Source: Hungateiclostridiaceae bacterium UBA1305 (GTDB lineage Bacteria; Bacillota; Clostridia; Acetivibrionales; DTU013). From it: a DNA stretch of 17,769 bases. The stretch covers positions 20,800 to 38,568 of the forward strand of contig DBTX01000019.1 in NCBI GenBank assembly GCA_002307275.1, given 5' to 3'. Made by a program: the position numbers and the translations under genes. Position 1 is the first letter of the stretch. Every line of letters starts with the position of its first letter. The notes under the pieces are model-generated. The model saw only the letters and a program-made list of their open reading frames with translations. It had not been told where the DNA came from and did not search any database. Shown here piece by piece: positions 6,792 through 15,019 of this stretch.

Positions 6792-7422
6792 TCCGTATGA
6801 AGTGCTTGGCATTAAAGAAGGGGTAAGTGAGGACGAAATAAAGAAGGCGTACAGGGATATGGTCAAGAAATATCATCCTGATCAGTACCAGGACAATCCG
6901 CTTTCTAAGCTGGCTGAGGAGAAATTAAAGGAAATCAATGAAGCGTATGATTATCTCATGAAAAATCCGTCTCCAAAACGTCAAACCGCTTATAACGGCA
7001 ATAGCGGCGGTAATAGCGGCAACAATGCCAAGGGATGGAGTGGTCAGGCCGATGGCGAATTTTTCAATCAGGTCAAATCCCATATCAACAGCGGCAATGT
7101 AAAGCTTGCGGAGGATATGCTTGAGGGCAGCAATAACCGCACGGCACCGTGGTATTATCTGAAGGGCTTGATATTCATGCGCAGGGGCTGGTATGATGAA
7201 GCTTACAATCATATTCAGACAGCTGTCAACATGGACCCTTCAAACTATGAATATAGAAATGCGCTAGGCAGAATGAGCAATTCAAATAATGCATACAGGA
7301 CAAATTCCTTTAACAGAGGATATAACAAAGGCGGTCCGGATCTTTGCACCATGTGCCAGTGTCTGTACTGTTCGGATTGCTGTTGCGAGTGCGGTGGAGG
7401 AGATCTGATCAGCTGCTGCTGA
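6784..7422 (+). CDS. DnaJ-domain protein with Cys-rich tail
   Basis: A 212-aa J-domain co-chaperone that should stimulate the ATPase of an Hsp70 (DnaK). The J domain spans residues 3-65 with the required HPD at 31-33. A Gly/Asn/Ser-rich linker (about 74-92) follows, then a helical stretch of roughly 80 residues that looks like TPR helices (GNVKLAEDML, YYLKGLIFMRRGWYDEAYNHIQ, AVNMDPSNYEYRNALG). The last 25 residues hold ten cysteines. It lacks the zinc-finger and C-terminal substrate domains of true DnaJ. TTG 6784 is chosen because MNNPYEVLG is the natural J-domain start; GGGGAG lies 11 bases before it. An upstream TTG at 6760 would add eight residues. The overlap with the preceding gene argues for co-translation. 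Confidence 0.88.
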   Translation: MNNPYEVLGIKEGVSEDEIKKAYRDMVKKYHPDQYQDNPLSKLAEEKLKEINEAYDYLMKNPSPKRQTAYNGNSGGNSGNNAKGWSGQADGEFFNQVKSHINSGNVKLAEDMLEGSNNRTAPWYYLKGLIFMRRGWYDEAYNHIQTAVNMDPSNYEYRNALGRMSNSNNAYRTNSFNRGYNKGGPDLCTMCQCLYCSDCCCECGGGDLISCC

Positions 7423-7473
7423 TAAAGAATGAACTGTTTTGAAGAATTGAATTAAAAAGCCTGGAGGAAATGC

Positions 7474-7995
7474 ATGAAGAATAATTCTCTGGACACGAAA
7501 AAAATTGCTTTGAATGGAATTCTCGGAGCACTTGCGGTAATATGTCTTCTGCTGGCAACTGTTCTGCCGACAAACAGACTATCATTTTATGCATTGAGCT
7601 CCTTTTTTATTGCGGTTTCGATCATTGAAAGCGGCGCCAGGGCAGGCTGGCTCTTTTTCTTGGCGACAAGCCTGCTTTCTTTGATAATTGTACCTGATAA
7701 GCTGGGTATCGTACCCTATGTGATTTTTTTCGGACTATATGGACTTGTCAAATACTACATTGAGAAACTGGATAAAATCATGATCGAATATATATTGAAG
7801 TTTGTTTATTTCAATATTTGTACAGGCATTGCGGTGTTGACCGTCAGCAAGCTCTTCGGTTATGAATTGAGTATTAAATTACCATGGTGGCTGCTGATTA
7901 TAGCACTGGAAGTCGTATTTTTCGTATATGATATCGTCTATACATTATTCATAAACTACTATCGGGATAGGCTAAAGCCTAGAATGAAGCTGTAA
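7474..7995 (+). CDS. six-helix integral membrane protein
   Basis: A 173-aa protein with about six hydrophobic segments (roughly residues 10-29, 34-53, 56-75, 78-94, 104-124 and 133-158), short loops and a basic C-terminal tail (RDRLKPRMKL). Overall size and an N-terminal KKIALNGILGAL-like segment faintly recall the substrate-binding S components of ECF transporters, but I see no diagnostic motif and make no functional call. ATG 7474 has GGAGG (7463-7467) at a good distance. It lies 51 bp after the DnaJ-domain gene and 29 bp before mutS2, so it is likely part of the same transcript. Confidence 0.75.
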   Translation: MKNNSLDTKKIALNGILGALAVICLLLATVLPTNRLSFYALSSFFIAVSIIESGARAGWLFFLATSLLSLIIVPDKLGIVPYVIFFGLYGLVKYYIEKLDKIMIEYILKFVYFNICTGIAVLTVSKLFGYELSIKLPWWLLIIALEVVFFVYDIVYTLFINYYRDRLKPRMKL

Positions 7996-8024
7996 AGCGG
8001 CATGGAAGGAAAGCAGACATTTTT

Positions 8025-10409
8025 ATGGATGACAGAACGATCAGAATACTGGAGTTTGATAAGATACTAAAAAAATTATCAGGACAATGTGCTTCCGAAC
8101 TTGGCAGGGAACTTGCAGACGAACTGCGGCCCGAAAGGGAACTGGGACGCATCAGCCGCATGCTTAAGGAAACAACAGATGCGACGGATTATGTGCTGCG
8201 AAGGGGGAATCCTCCGTTAGGCGGACTTCATGATATCCGGAGCAGTTTGAGAAGAGTGGAGATGGGGTCGATCCTCAATCCAGCTGAATTGCTTCATGTT
8301 GCCGATACACTTCGGGCAGCCAGAAATCTTAAAAATTATTCCTCAATAGCGACCCAAAAGGATTCTGAAGAGACAAATTATGTTGGTGGATTGATATCCT
8401 CGATTGAATCAAACAAACGCCTGGAAGACAAAATCGGCCTTGCCATCGTGAGCGAGGAAGAGATTTCAGATAGCGCAAGTTCAGCTTTATCCAATATACG
8501 AAGACAAATCAAGGATCAGCAGAACAGCATAAAGGAAAAGCTGAATAGCATGATCAGGTCCTCAAAATACCAGAAGCTGATGCAGGAGTCCATTGTCACC
8601 ATGAGAGGCGACCGTTATGTGGTGCCTGTTAAAGCGGAGTACCGAAATGATGTTCCGGGTCTTGTGCATGATTCCTCCGCGAGCGGCGCTACGCTTTTTG
8701 TCGAACCGATGGCGGTTGTGGACGCCAATAACAGCATCAAACAACTGAGAATAAAAGAACAGCTTGAAGTAGAACGCATACTTGCCGAACTGACAGCGGA
8801 TATCGCTGAAATAGTCGAGCCGTTAAAGGCGAATATGGAACTATTCGCTGCTGTCGATTTTGCCTTCGCAAAGGCGAAGCTGAGCCTTGATCTGAATTGT
8901 GTCTGCCCGAAGCTGAACGATGAAAAGCGTATCAATATTAAGAAAGGCAGGCATCCGTTACTGGATAGCAAAACAGTTGTTCCAATCAATCTGTGGGTTG
9001 GTGACAGGTTCAACGAGTTAATCGTAACAGGTCCCAATACCGGCGGAAAGACTGTAACACTGAAAACGCTGGGCATTTTCACATTAATGGCTCAGTCAGG
9101 GTTGCACATTCCTGCAGCCGAAGGTACGGAGCTGAGTGTTTTCAACAGAATATTCGCAGATATCGGAGATGAGCAGAGTATAGAGCAAAGTCTGAGCACC
9201 TTCTCCTCTCATATGAAAAATATCGTAAAGATTCTTTCGGAAGCAGATGACAAGTCTTTAATACTTTTTGATGAGTTGGGCGCCGGAACCGACCCGACCG
9301 AGGGCGCAGCTCTTGCGATGGCCATACTGGAAAAGCTTCACGATATTGGAGCAATTACTGCTGCAACCACACATTACAGTGAACTGAAGGTATATGCATT
9401 GACCACGGAGGGCGTGGAAAACGCCTGCTGTGAATTTGATGTGGAGACGCTGCGGCCAACTTATAATCTGTTGATAGGAGTACCCGGAAAGAGCAATGCA
9501 TTTGCGATATCGAGAAGGCTTGGCTTGCAGGAGGATGTGCTTGAAAAGGCGCGGGAATTCCTGTCAGGTGAAGAAATTGAATTTGAGGATATATTGCTGT
9601 CAATTGAAAAGAACCGGGCAGACTCCGAAAAGGAAAAACTGCAGGCGCAAAGATACAGGCTCGAGATCGAAGAATTGAAAAAGGAACACGAGGAACAGAA
9701 GCAGAAGCTGTCCGCCCAAAAGGACAAGCTGCTGCGCGAAGCCAGGGAGGAAGCACGCAAACTGCTGCTTGATACTAAACAGGATGTTGAGAGCATGCTG
9801 GAGGAAATGCGTCAAGCCTCAAGGGAGCACGATGAGGTGTTGCGCAATAAAGCCTCCGAAGAGGTAAAAGCCAGACTTCGCGGTAGTATTAACGGCCTTG
9901 AAGGAGCTATCTCCGAAAGCCTGTTTCCAAAGCAGGGGTACATAAAACCGCCGGAGAATTTAAAGCCTGGAGATACTGTACTGATAGTGAACCTCAACCA
10001 GAAAGGGACAGTTATCTCTACACCTGATAAGGATGGAGAGGCAATCATTCAGGCTGGTATAATGAAAATAAATGTACATGTGACCAATTTGAAAATCATT
10101 GACGAACAAGCCGCTCAGACGCGTAAAACGGGATCAGGGAAGATTGGCATGTCCAAGTCCATGAACATATCTCCACAGGTTGATATCAGGGGTACAAATG
10201 TAGAGGAAGCGATCGAGGTACTCGGAAAGTTCCTTGATGATGCCGCGATCGCAGGTCTGTCCGAGGTGACCATAATACATGGTAAAGGTACTGGAATGCT
10301 TCGCAATGGCGTACATCAATATCTTAAATCCAACAGTCATATAAAGTCATATCGACTTGGGAAATATGGCGAAGGCGAAGCAGGCGTAACAATAGCAACA
10401 ATGCAGTAA
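8025..10409 (+). CDS. mutS2: endonuclease MutS2
   Basis: A 794-aa MutS-like ATPase without the mismatch-binding N-terminal domain. In this family it suppresses homologous recombination and, in Bacillus, acts on collided ribosomes. The clamp/lever region leads to the Walker A loop GPNTGGKT (336-343) and Walker B with D416/E417 in LILFDELGAGTDPTEG. A strongly charged coiled coil spans roughly 520-620. The C-terminal Smr nuclease domain carries DIRG (720-723) and HGKGTGMLR; the family form of the first motif is usually DLRG, so Ile is a mild variant. Size agrees with family members (780-800 aa). ATG 8025 has AAGGAAAG about 11 bases upstream, a rather long spacing. Confidence 0.96.
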   Translation: MDDRTIRILEFDKILKKLSGQCASELGRELADELRPERELGRISRMLKETTDATDYVLRRGNPPLGGLHDIRSSLRRVEMGSILNPAELLHVADTLRAARNLKNYSSIATQKDSEETNYVGGLISSIESNKRLEDKIGLAIVSEEEISDSASSALSNIRRQIKDQQNSIKEKLNSMIRSSKYQKLMQESIVTMRGDRYVVPVKAEYRNDVPGLVHDSSASGATLFVEPMAVVDANNSIKQLRIKEQLEVERILAELTADIAEIVEPLKANMELFAAVDFAFAKAKLSLDLNCVCPKLNDEKRINIKKGRHPLLDSKTVVPINLWVGDRFNELIVTGPNTGGKTVTLKTLGIFTLMAQSGLHIPAAEGTELSVFNRIFADIGDEQSIEQSLSTFSSHMKNIVKILSEADDKSLILFDELGAGTDPTEGAALAMAILEKLHDIGAITAATTHYSELKVYALTTEGVENACCEFDVETLRPTYNLLIGVPGKSNAFAISRRLGLQEDVLEKAREFLSGEEIEFEDILLSIEKNRADSEKEKLQAQRYRLEIEELKKEHEEQKQKLSAQKDKLLREAREEARKLLLDTKQDVESMLEEMRQASREHDEVLRNKASEEVKARLRGSINGLEGAISESLFPKQGYIKPPENLKPGDTVLIVNLNQKGTVISTPDKDGEAIIQAGIMKINVHVTNLKIIDEQAAQTRKTGSGKIGMSKSMNISPQVDIRGTNVEEAIEVLGKFLDDAAIAGLSEVTIIHGKGTGMLRNGVHQYLKSNSHIKSYRLGKYGEGEAGVTIATMQ

Positions 10410-10455
10410 CCAGGGCCTGCGCAGAAACAGAGCTGTTACATTATCCAGGAAATAA

Positions 10456-10483
10456 CATTACAGCAACATTACGATATCATTAC
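10456..10483. promoter_or_regulatory. three CATTAC direct repeats at 11-bp spacing
   Basis: CATTAC occurs at 10456-10461, 10467-10472 and 10478-10483, so each copy starts exactly 11 bp after the one before and all lie on one face of the helix. A perfect TATAAT (10494-10499) follows, and the expected -35 position near 10471 has no good hexamer and lies within the repeats. This is the layout of an activator site for an OmpR/PhoB-class response regulator, which binds 11-bp direct repeats. The regulator is not identified. Confidence 0.5.
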
Positions 10484-10502
10484 AATTTCTTACTATAATG
10501 CA

Positions 10503-10529
10503 GTAATATCAGCTATTACCAGCTTTTTT
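10503..10529 (+). terminator. weak hairpin with T-run after mutS2
   Basis: GTAATA (10503-10508) pairs with TATTAC (10514-10519) around a 5-base loop, followed by CAGCTTTTTT (T-run 10524-10529). The stem is AT-rich, so it would be a weak terminator for the mutS2 transcript or an attenuator for any transcript started at the TATAAT just upstream. Confidence 0.3.
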
Positions 10530-10552
10530 AGCAAAATTTCACATTCTGTCTC

Positions 10553-10581
10553 TTGTATTACATAGAAAAAACCAATATAAT
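10553..10581 (+). promoter_or_regulatory. sigma-A-type promoter of the NRPS operon
   Basis: TTGTAT (10553-10558), a 17-bp spacer and a perfect TATAAT (10576-10581) predict a start near 10588 and a leader of about 70 bases before the NRPS. It is the best vegetative promoter match in this intergenic region. Confidence 0.6.
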
Positions 10582-10656
10582 ATCTCTAAATAGGCTATTA
10601 TGTAACCATAATTTTAACTTTAATTTTTTACTGATGATAATTACGAGGTGACTACC

Positions 10657-13600
10657 TTGGAAAATAATGTAGTGTATTATCCGCTTACCCATCCGCAAAT
10701 AGGGATATGGTATACTGAAAAGCTGTACCCAGGTACCAGTATGGGTAATATTTCTGCCACTGTTCGATTAAAAGAAGGAATTGACTATCCCATTCTTGAA
10801 AAAGCGATTAATAAATTTATTGAGAAAAATGATGGTATAAGGTTAAGATTTACCGAAATCGATTATGAATCGAAACAATATATTTCAGAATATAAATATG
10901 TTCATTTTGATTTCTTTGATTTCAGCAATTCTGGAACAGATGAATTGTACAAATGGGACAGCGTACAGAAAAAAATTCCATTCAACTTAATAGATTGCAA
11001 TTTATTTTATTTTGCACTGATTAAAGTAAATGATTCTGATGGCGGCTACTTTATTAAAATTCACCATCTTATTTCGGATGCATGGACAATGGTTCTCCTA
11101 ACAAATTCTATATTGGAATATTATACGCTTTTGAAAAATGGGGAGTCTATATGTGAAAATATGAAACCCTCATATCTGGAATATATTTTAAAGGAAGAAG
11201 AATATAAGAAAACATTGAGATATGAGAAGGATAAACAATATTGGAGTACTAAGTTACAGGATTGGCATGAGATAACTACAATAAAAGTCCGTAAATCGAA
11301 TACTTTAAACGCAAAAGCAAAAAGAAGGACATTCCAGATTCCCAGGAAATTGGCGGATAAGATACATGCATATTGTTCGGAAAATGGGTTCTCCGAATAT
11401 ACAATTTTTTTATCAGCATTGTATATGTATATAAATAGGATAACTGCCAAAGAAGATATCGTATTAGGTACAACCTTATTAAACAGATCCAATGCAAGAG
11501 AAAAAGATACCGCAGGGTTGTTTGCAAGTACTGCGGTGCCCATACGCATCAATATAAACGGGGATATGAGTTTCAGCTCCTTTATTGAATATATTTCAAG
11601 GGAAATTCTTACATTATTCAAGCACCAGAAATATTCATATGACCTTATTATCAAGCAGATAAGAGAGAATAATAATACCATAGACAAAATATTTGATATT
11701 GTACTGACATACCAGAATGCCAAGCTGAAAAAAAATCATAGCATAAAATGCGACACAAGATGGCATTTCAGCGGATATCAAATTGAATCTCTCATTATCA
11801 ACATCAATGACAGGGAAGATTCGGGCATTTTGATCATCGATTATGATTATCTGTCGGATGTTTTTAACACTACTGAGATTGAGTTTATTCACCAGCATAT
11901 TATCAGTTTATTGTGGCATGCCCTTGATAATCCTAATAAAGAAATTTCAAAGTTTGAAATGCTGTCGGAGCTGGAAAAACAGAAAATTCTCTGTCAATTT
12001 AACAATACCTCGGCAGAATATAACAGGGATATAACCATCCATGAATTATTTGAAGAACAGGTCAAAAAAACACCTGAAAATACCGCGGTGATTTTCAACA
12101 ATAAAAAATTCACATACAGCGAACTGAATGTAAGGGCAAATCAATTGGCAAGAAAGTTAAGGAAAATCGGTATAAAAAGAGATGAAATCGTAGGAGTAAT
12201 GGACGAAAAATCTTTTGAAATGATTGTTGCTTTACTTGCTGTTATGAAAGCGGGCGGTGCATATCTTCCGCTTGATCCGGATTATCCGGAAGACAGGCTT
12301 GATTTTATGCTTGCAGACTCTTCCAGCAGAATTTTGTTGACCCGAAGCCAATTCATACATAAAACCAATTTTACAAATGCGATTTTATTATTGGATAAAG
12401 AAGAAACATATCAGGAGGATCCAAGTAATCTTGAAAATATAAACAAGCCCAATGACATCCTTTATATAATTTATACCTCAGGTTCCACAGGCAATCCAAA
12501 GGCTGTAATGATAGAACATAGAAATGTAGTAAGACTGCTGTTCAATAATAAATTTCAATTCCAATTTAATGGAATTGATGTCTGGACCTTATTCCATTCC
12601 TTATGTTTTGATTTTTCCGTATGGGAAATGTATGGAGCATTGCTGTATGGAGGGAGTTTGGTAGTAATCCCAAAAAGTATTGCAAGAGATTCTCAAAAGT
12701 TTCTTCAAATTTTAAAGGAATACAATGTAACAGTATTGAACCAGACTCCTGCAGCTTTCTATAATCTTATCTATGAAGAAATGAAGCACAGTGAGAACGA
12801 TCTTGGCTTGCGATATGTTATTTTCGGCGGAGAAGCTTTAAAACCGTCCATGCTGAAAAATTTTCAATGTAAATACCCCGATACGAAATTGATTAACATG
12901 TATGGAATAACGGAAACAACTGTTCACGTTACATTTAAAGAGTTGTCCGCGGAAGACGTATTATCGTCCAGAAGCAACATCGGCAAGCCTTTGCCTACAT
13001 TAACCATGTATATTATGGACAAAAACCTCAATCTGCTGCCTATCGGCATACCTGGAGAAATATGCGTTGGAGGGGACGGTGTGGCCAGAGGGTATTTTAA
13101 CCGGCTGGAACTGACTGAAAAGAAATTTGTAATCAACCCGTATAATCCTTCAGAAAGACTGTATCGATCCGGTGACTTGGGGAGGTGGTATGCCAAAGGG
13201 GACGTAGAGTATCTTGGCAGAATTGATAATCAGGTTAAGATTAGAGGATACAGGGTAGAACTGGGAGAAATTGAAAAGAAATTATTGAACATAAAAAGTA
13301 TTAAGGATGCTGTTGTCACGACAAAAACAGACAAGTCTGAAAAGAATATACTACTGGCATATGTAGTATATGAAGAAGAAATACCGGTTTCACAGATCAG
13401 GTCATACTTAATGGATGAATTGCCGGATTATATGGTGCCGGCGCATTACATCAGGATGGACAAACTGCCTCTGACACCAAACGGTAAGGTTGATAAAAAT
13501 CAATTGCCCGAGCCGGAATTTTCAAATACGGAAACTCAGTATATTCCGCCAAGGAATGAAATTGAAAAGGAACTTTCAAGGGTATGGTCCGATATACTCG

Positions 13601-15009
13601 AGGTCGGAAATATTGGAATAAACAATAATTTTTTCGAGTTTGGCGGGGATTCTTTAGCTATCATTCAATTGCTGACAAGGGTTTATAAAAACAATTGGGG
13701 TATATCGGCAGCCGACCTTTATGAATATCCTACCATAATGGAGCTTGCTGACAAAATCAAAGGTGTTGTAAGAGAAGATGCTTCTATGCAGGAACTTGAT
13801 ATTGCCAGTGTGGTATCGAAAGAAGAAACAGATAATCCGGACCCGGATGATGATAAGCATGAAAATGTATTATTGACAGGTGTAACAGGCTTTTTGGGAA
13901 TACACGTTTTAAGTCAGTTGATTGAGCAAACTCGATCAGCAGTTTATTGCCTTGTTCGCGGTAAAAATGATGAAGAAGCCGGAAATAGACTATTAAAGTC
14001 TCTCCATTTTTACTTTGCAAATACTTATGATGGATTAATCGGTAAAAGAGTTTTTGCTATCAGTGGAGATATCACAAAATTTAGATTTGGCTTAACCTGC
14101 GAACAATATGCTGAATTGGGCGGCAATATAAATACGGTCATACATGCGGCGGCACTCGTGAAATATTTTGGAAATTACAATGAATTTGAAGAAATAAATG
14201 TAAATGGGACAAAAAAAATCATAGATTTTTCATGCGAATTTGGAGCAAAACTGGAGTATATTTCAACAATAGGAATTTCCGGAAGCTATTTGGTTAAAAA
14301 CGGGGGAAGTAACCTTACACTAACCGAGAATGATTTTTATATAGGTCAGAATTATTTGGATAATGCATATGTAAGAAGTAAATTTGAGGCTGAAAATCTG
14401 GTGTTGAAAGCTATTAGACAAGGATTGACTGCCAGTATATACAGAATGGGTAATTTGACGGCGAGGTACTCTGATGGGCATTTTCAACATAATGCAGACG
14501 ATAATGCTTTTTGTAACATCATTAAATCATTAATGGAACTGAAAGCAATTCCCGATAATTCCCTGGATTTAGATGTGGAATTTACTCCTGTAGATTTAGC
14601 CAGCAAAGCGTTATTGTTAATATCGAGAACCAGGGAATCGGCGTCACGCATATTCCATATAACCAATCACAACCTCCTTTACATGCAGGATATGCTGGAA
14701 ATATTCAAATCATTCGGGATTGAATTAAAGATACTGAACAGCATGGAATTTGAAAAGTATATTGAAGCCATCTCTTGTGATAAGGTGAAAGAAGGTATGC
14801 TTGCAGGAATTATCAATGATATAAGTACTACAAGAAAACTCGATTATCTGGATTCCATTAAGGTTGATTCTCAAATTACATCCAGATATTTGAACCACCT
14901 TGGATTTGAGTGGCCTACCGTAGATAAAAGATATATTGTTGATCTTATAAAATATCTGCAGGAAACCGGATATTTGTCAGATGCCAATATGTTAGGGGAG
15001 GAGAGGTGA
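10657..15009 (+). CDS. single-module NRPS, C-A(Thr)-T-reductase
   Basis: A 1450-aa non-ribosomal peptide synthetase. The condensation domain (about 6-425) has the active site HHLISDAW (136-143; catalytic His137, with Ala in the usual Gly place). The adenylation domain (about 440-945) has YTSGSTG (606-612), FDFSVWEM (from 651) and NGKVDK. Its ten specificity positions, aligned by hand to GrsA PheA, read D-F-W-N-I-G-M-V-H-K, the known threonine code. The carrier domain has GGDS with the phosphopantetheine Ser999. The thioester reductase domain (about 1070-1440) has the NAD(P)H-binding TGVTGFLG (1074-1081), T1204 and YxxxK (Y1238, K1242). With no upstream module, the C domain presumably acylates Thr, and the reductase releases an aldehyde or alcohol. 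TTG 10657 follows GAGGTGA by 5 bases; the GTG at 10648 lies inside that site. Confidence 0.93.
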   Translation: MENNVVYYPLTHPQIGIWYTEKLYPGTSMGNISATVRLKEGIDYPILEKAINKFIEKNDGIRLRFTEIDYESKQYISEYKYVHFDFFDFSNSGTDELYKWDSVQKKIPFNLIDCNLFYFALIKVNDSDGGYFIKIHHLISDAWTMVLLTNSILEYYTLLKNGESICENMKPSYLEYILKEEEYKKTLRYEKDKQYWSTKLQDWHEITTIKVRKSNTLNAKAKRRTFQIPRKLADKIHAYCSENGFSEYTIFLSALYMYINRITAKEDIVLGTTLLNRSNAREKDTAGLFASTAVPIRININGDMSFSSFIEYISREILTLFKHQKYSYDLIIKQIRENNNTIDKIFDIVLTYQNAKLKKNHSIKCDTRWHFSGYQIESLIININDREDSGILIIDYDYLSDVFNTTEIEFIHQHIISLLWHALDNPNKEISKFEMLSELEKQKILCQFNNTSAEYNRDITIHELFEEQVKKTPENTAVIFNNKKFTYSELNVRANQLARKLRKIGIKRDEIVGVMDEKSFEMIVALLAVMKAGGAYLPLDPDYPEDRLDFMLADSSSRILLTRSQFIHKTNFTNAILLLDKEETYQEDPSNLENINKPNDILYIIYTSGSTGNPKAVMIEHRNVVRLLFNNKFQFQFNGIDVWTLFHSLCFDFSVWEMYGALLYGGSLVVIPKSIARDSQKFLQILKEYNVTVLNQTPAAFYNLIYEEMKHSENDLGLRYVIFGGEALKPSMLKNFQCKYPDTKLINMYGITETTVHVTFKELSAEDVLSSRSNIGKPLPTLTMYIMDKNLNLLPIGIPGEICVGGDGVARGYFNRLELTEKKFVINPYNPSERLYRSGDLGRWYAKGDVEYLGRIDNQVKIRGYRVELGEIEKKLLNIKSIKDAVVTTKTDKSEKNILLAYVVYEEEIPVSQIRSYLMDELPDYMVPAHYIRMDKLPLTPNGKVDKNQLPEPEFSNTETQYIPPRNEIEKELSRVWSDILEVGNIGINNNFFEFGGDSLAIIQLLTRVYKNNWGISAADLYEYPTIMELADKIKGVVREDASMQELDIASVVSKEETDNPDPDDDKHENVLLTGVTGFLGIHVLSQLIEQTRSAVYCLVRGKNDEEAGNRLLKSLHFYFANTYDGLIGKRVFAISGDITKFRFGLTCEQYAELGGNINTVIHAAALVKYFGNYNEFEEINVNGTKKIIDFSCEFGAKLEYISTIGISGSYLVKNGGSNLTLTENDFYIGQNYLDNAYVRSKFEAENLVLKAIRQGLTASIYRMGNLTARYSDGHFQHNADDNAFCNIIKSLMELKAIPDNSLDLDVEFTPVDLASKALLLISRTRESASRIFHITNHNLLYMQDMLEIFKSFGIELKILNSMEFEKYIEAISCDKVKEGMLAGIINDISTTRKLDYLDSIKVDSQITSRYLNHLGFEWPTVDKRYIVDLIKYLQETGYLSDANMLGEER

Positions 15010-15019
15010 GGGTATTAAT

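Noticed and set aside
11121..11723. 200-aa hydrophobic open frame on the minus strand inside the NRPS
   Set aside because: It is the complement of the AT-rich condensation domain; apparent hydrophobicity is a product of base composition.
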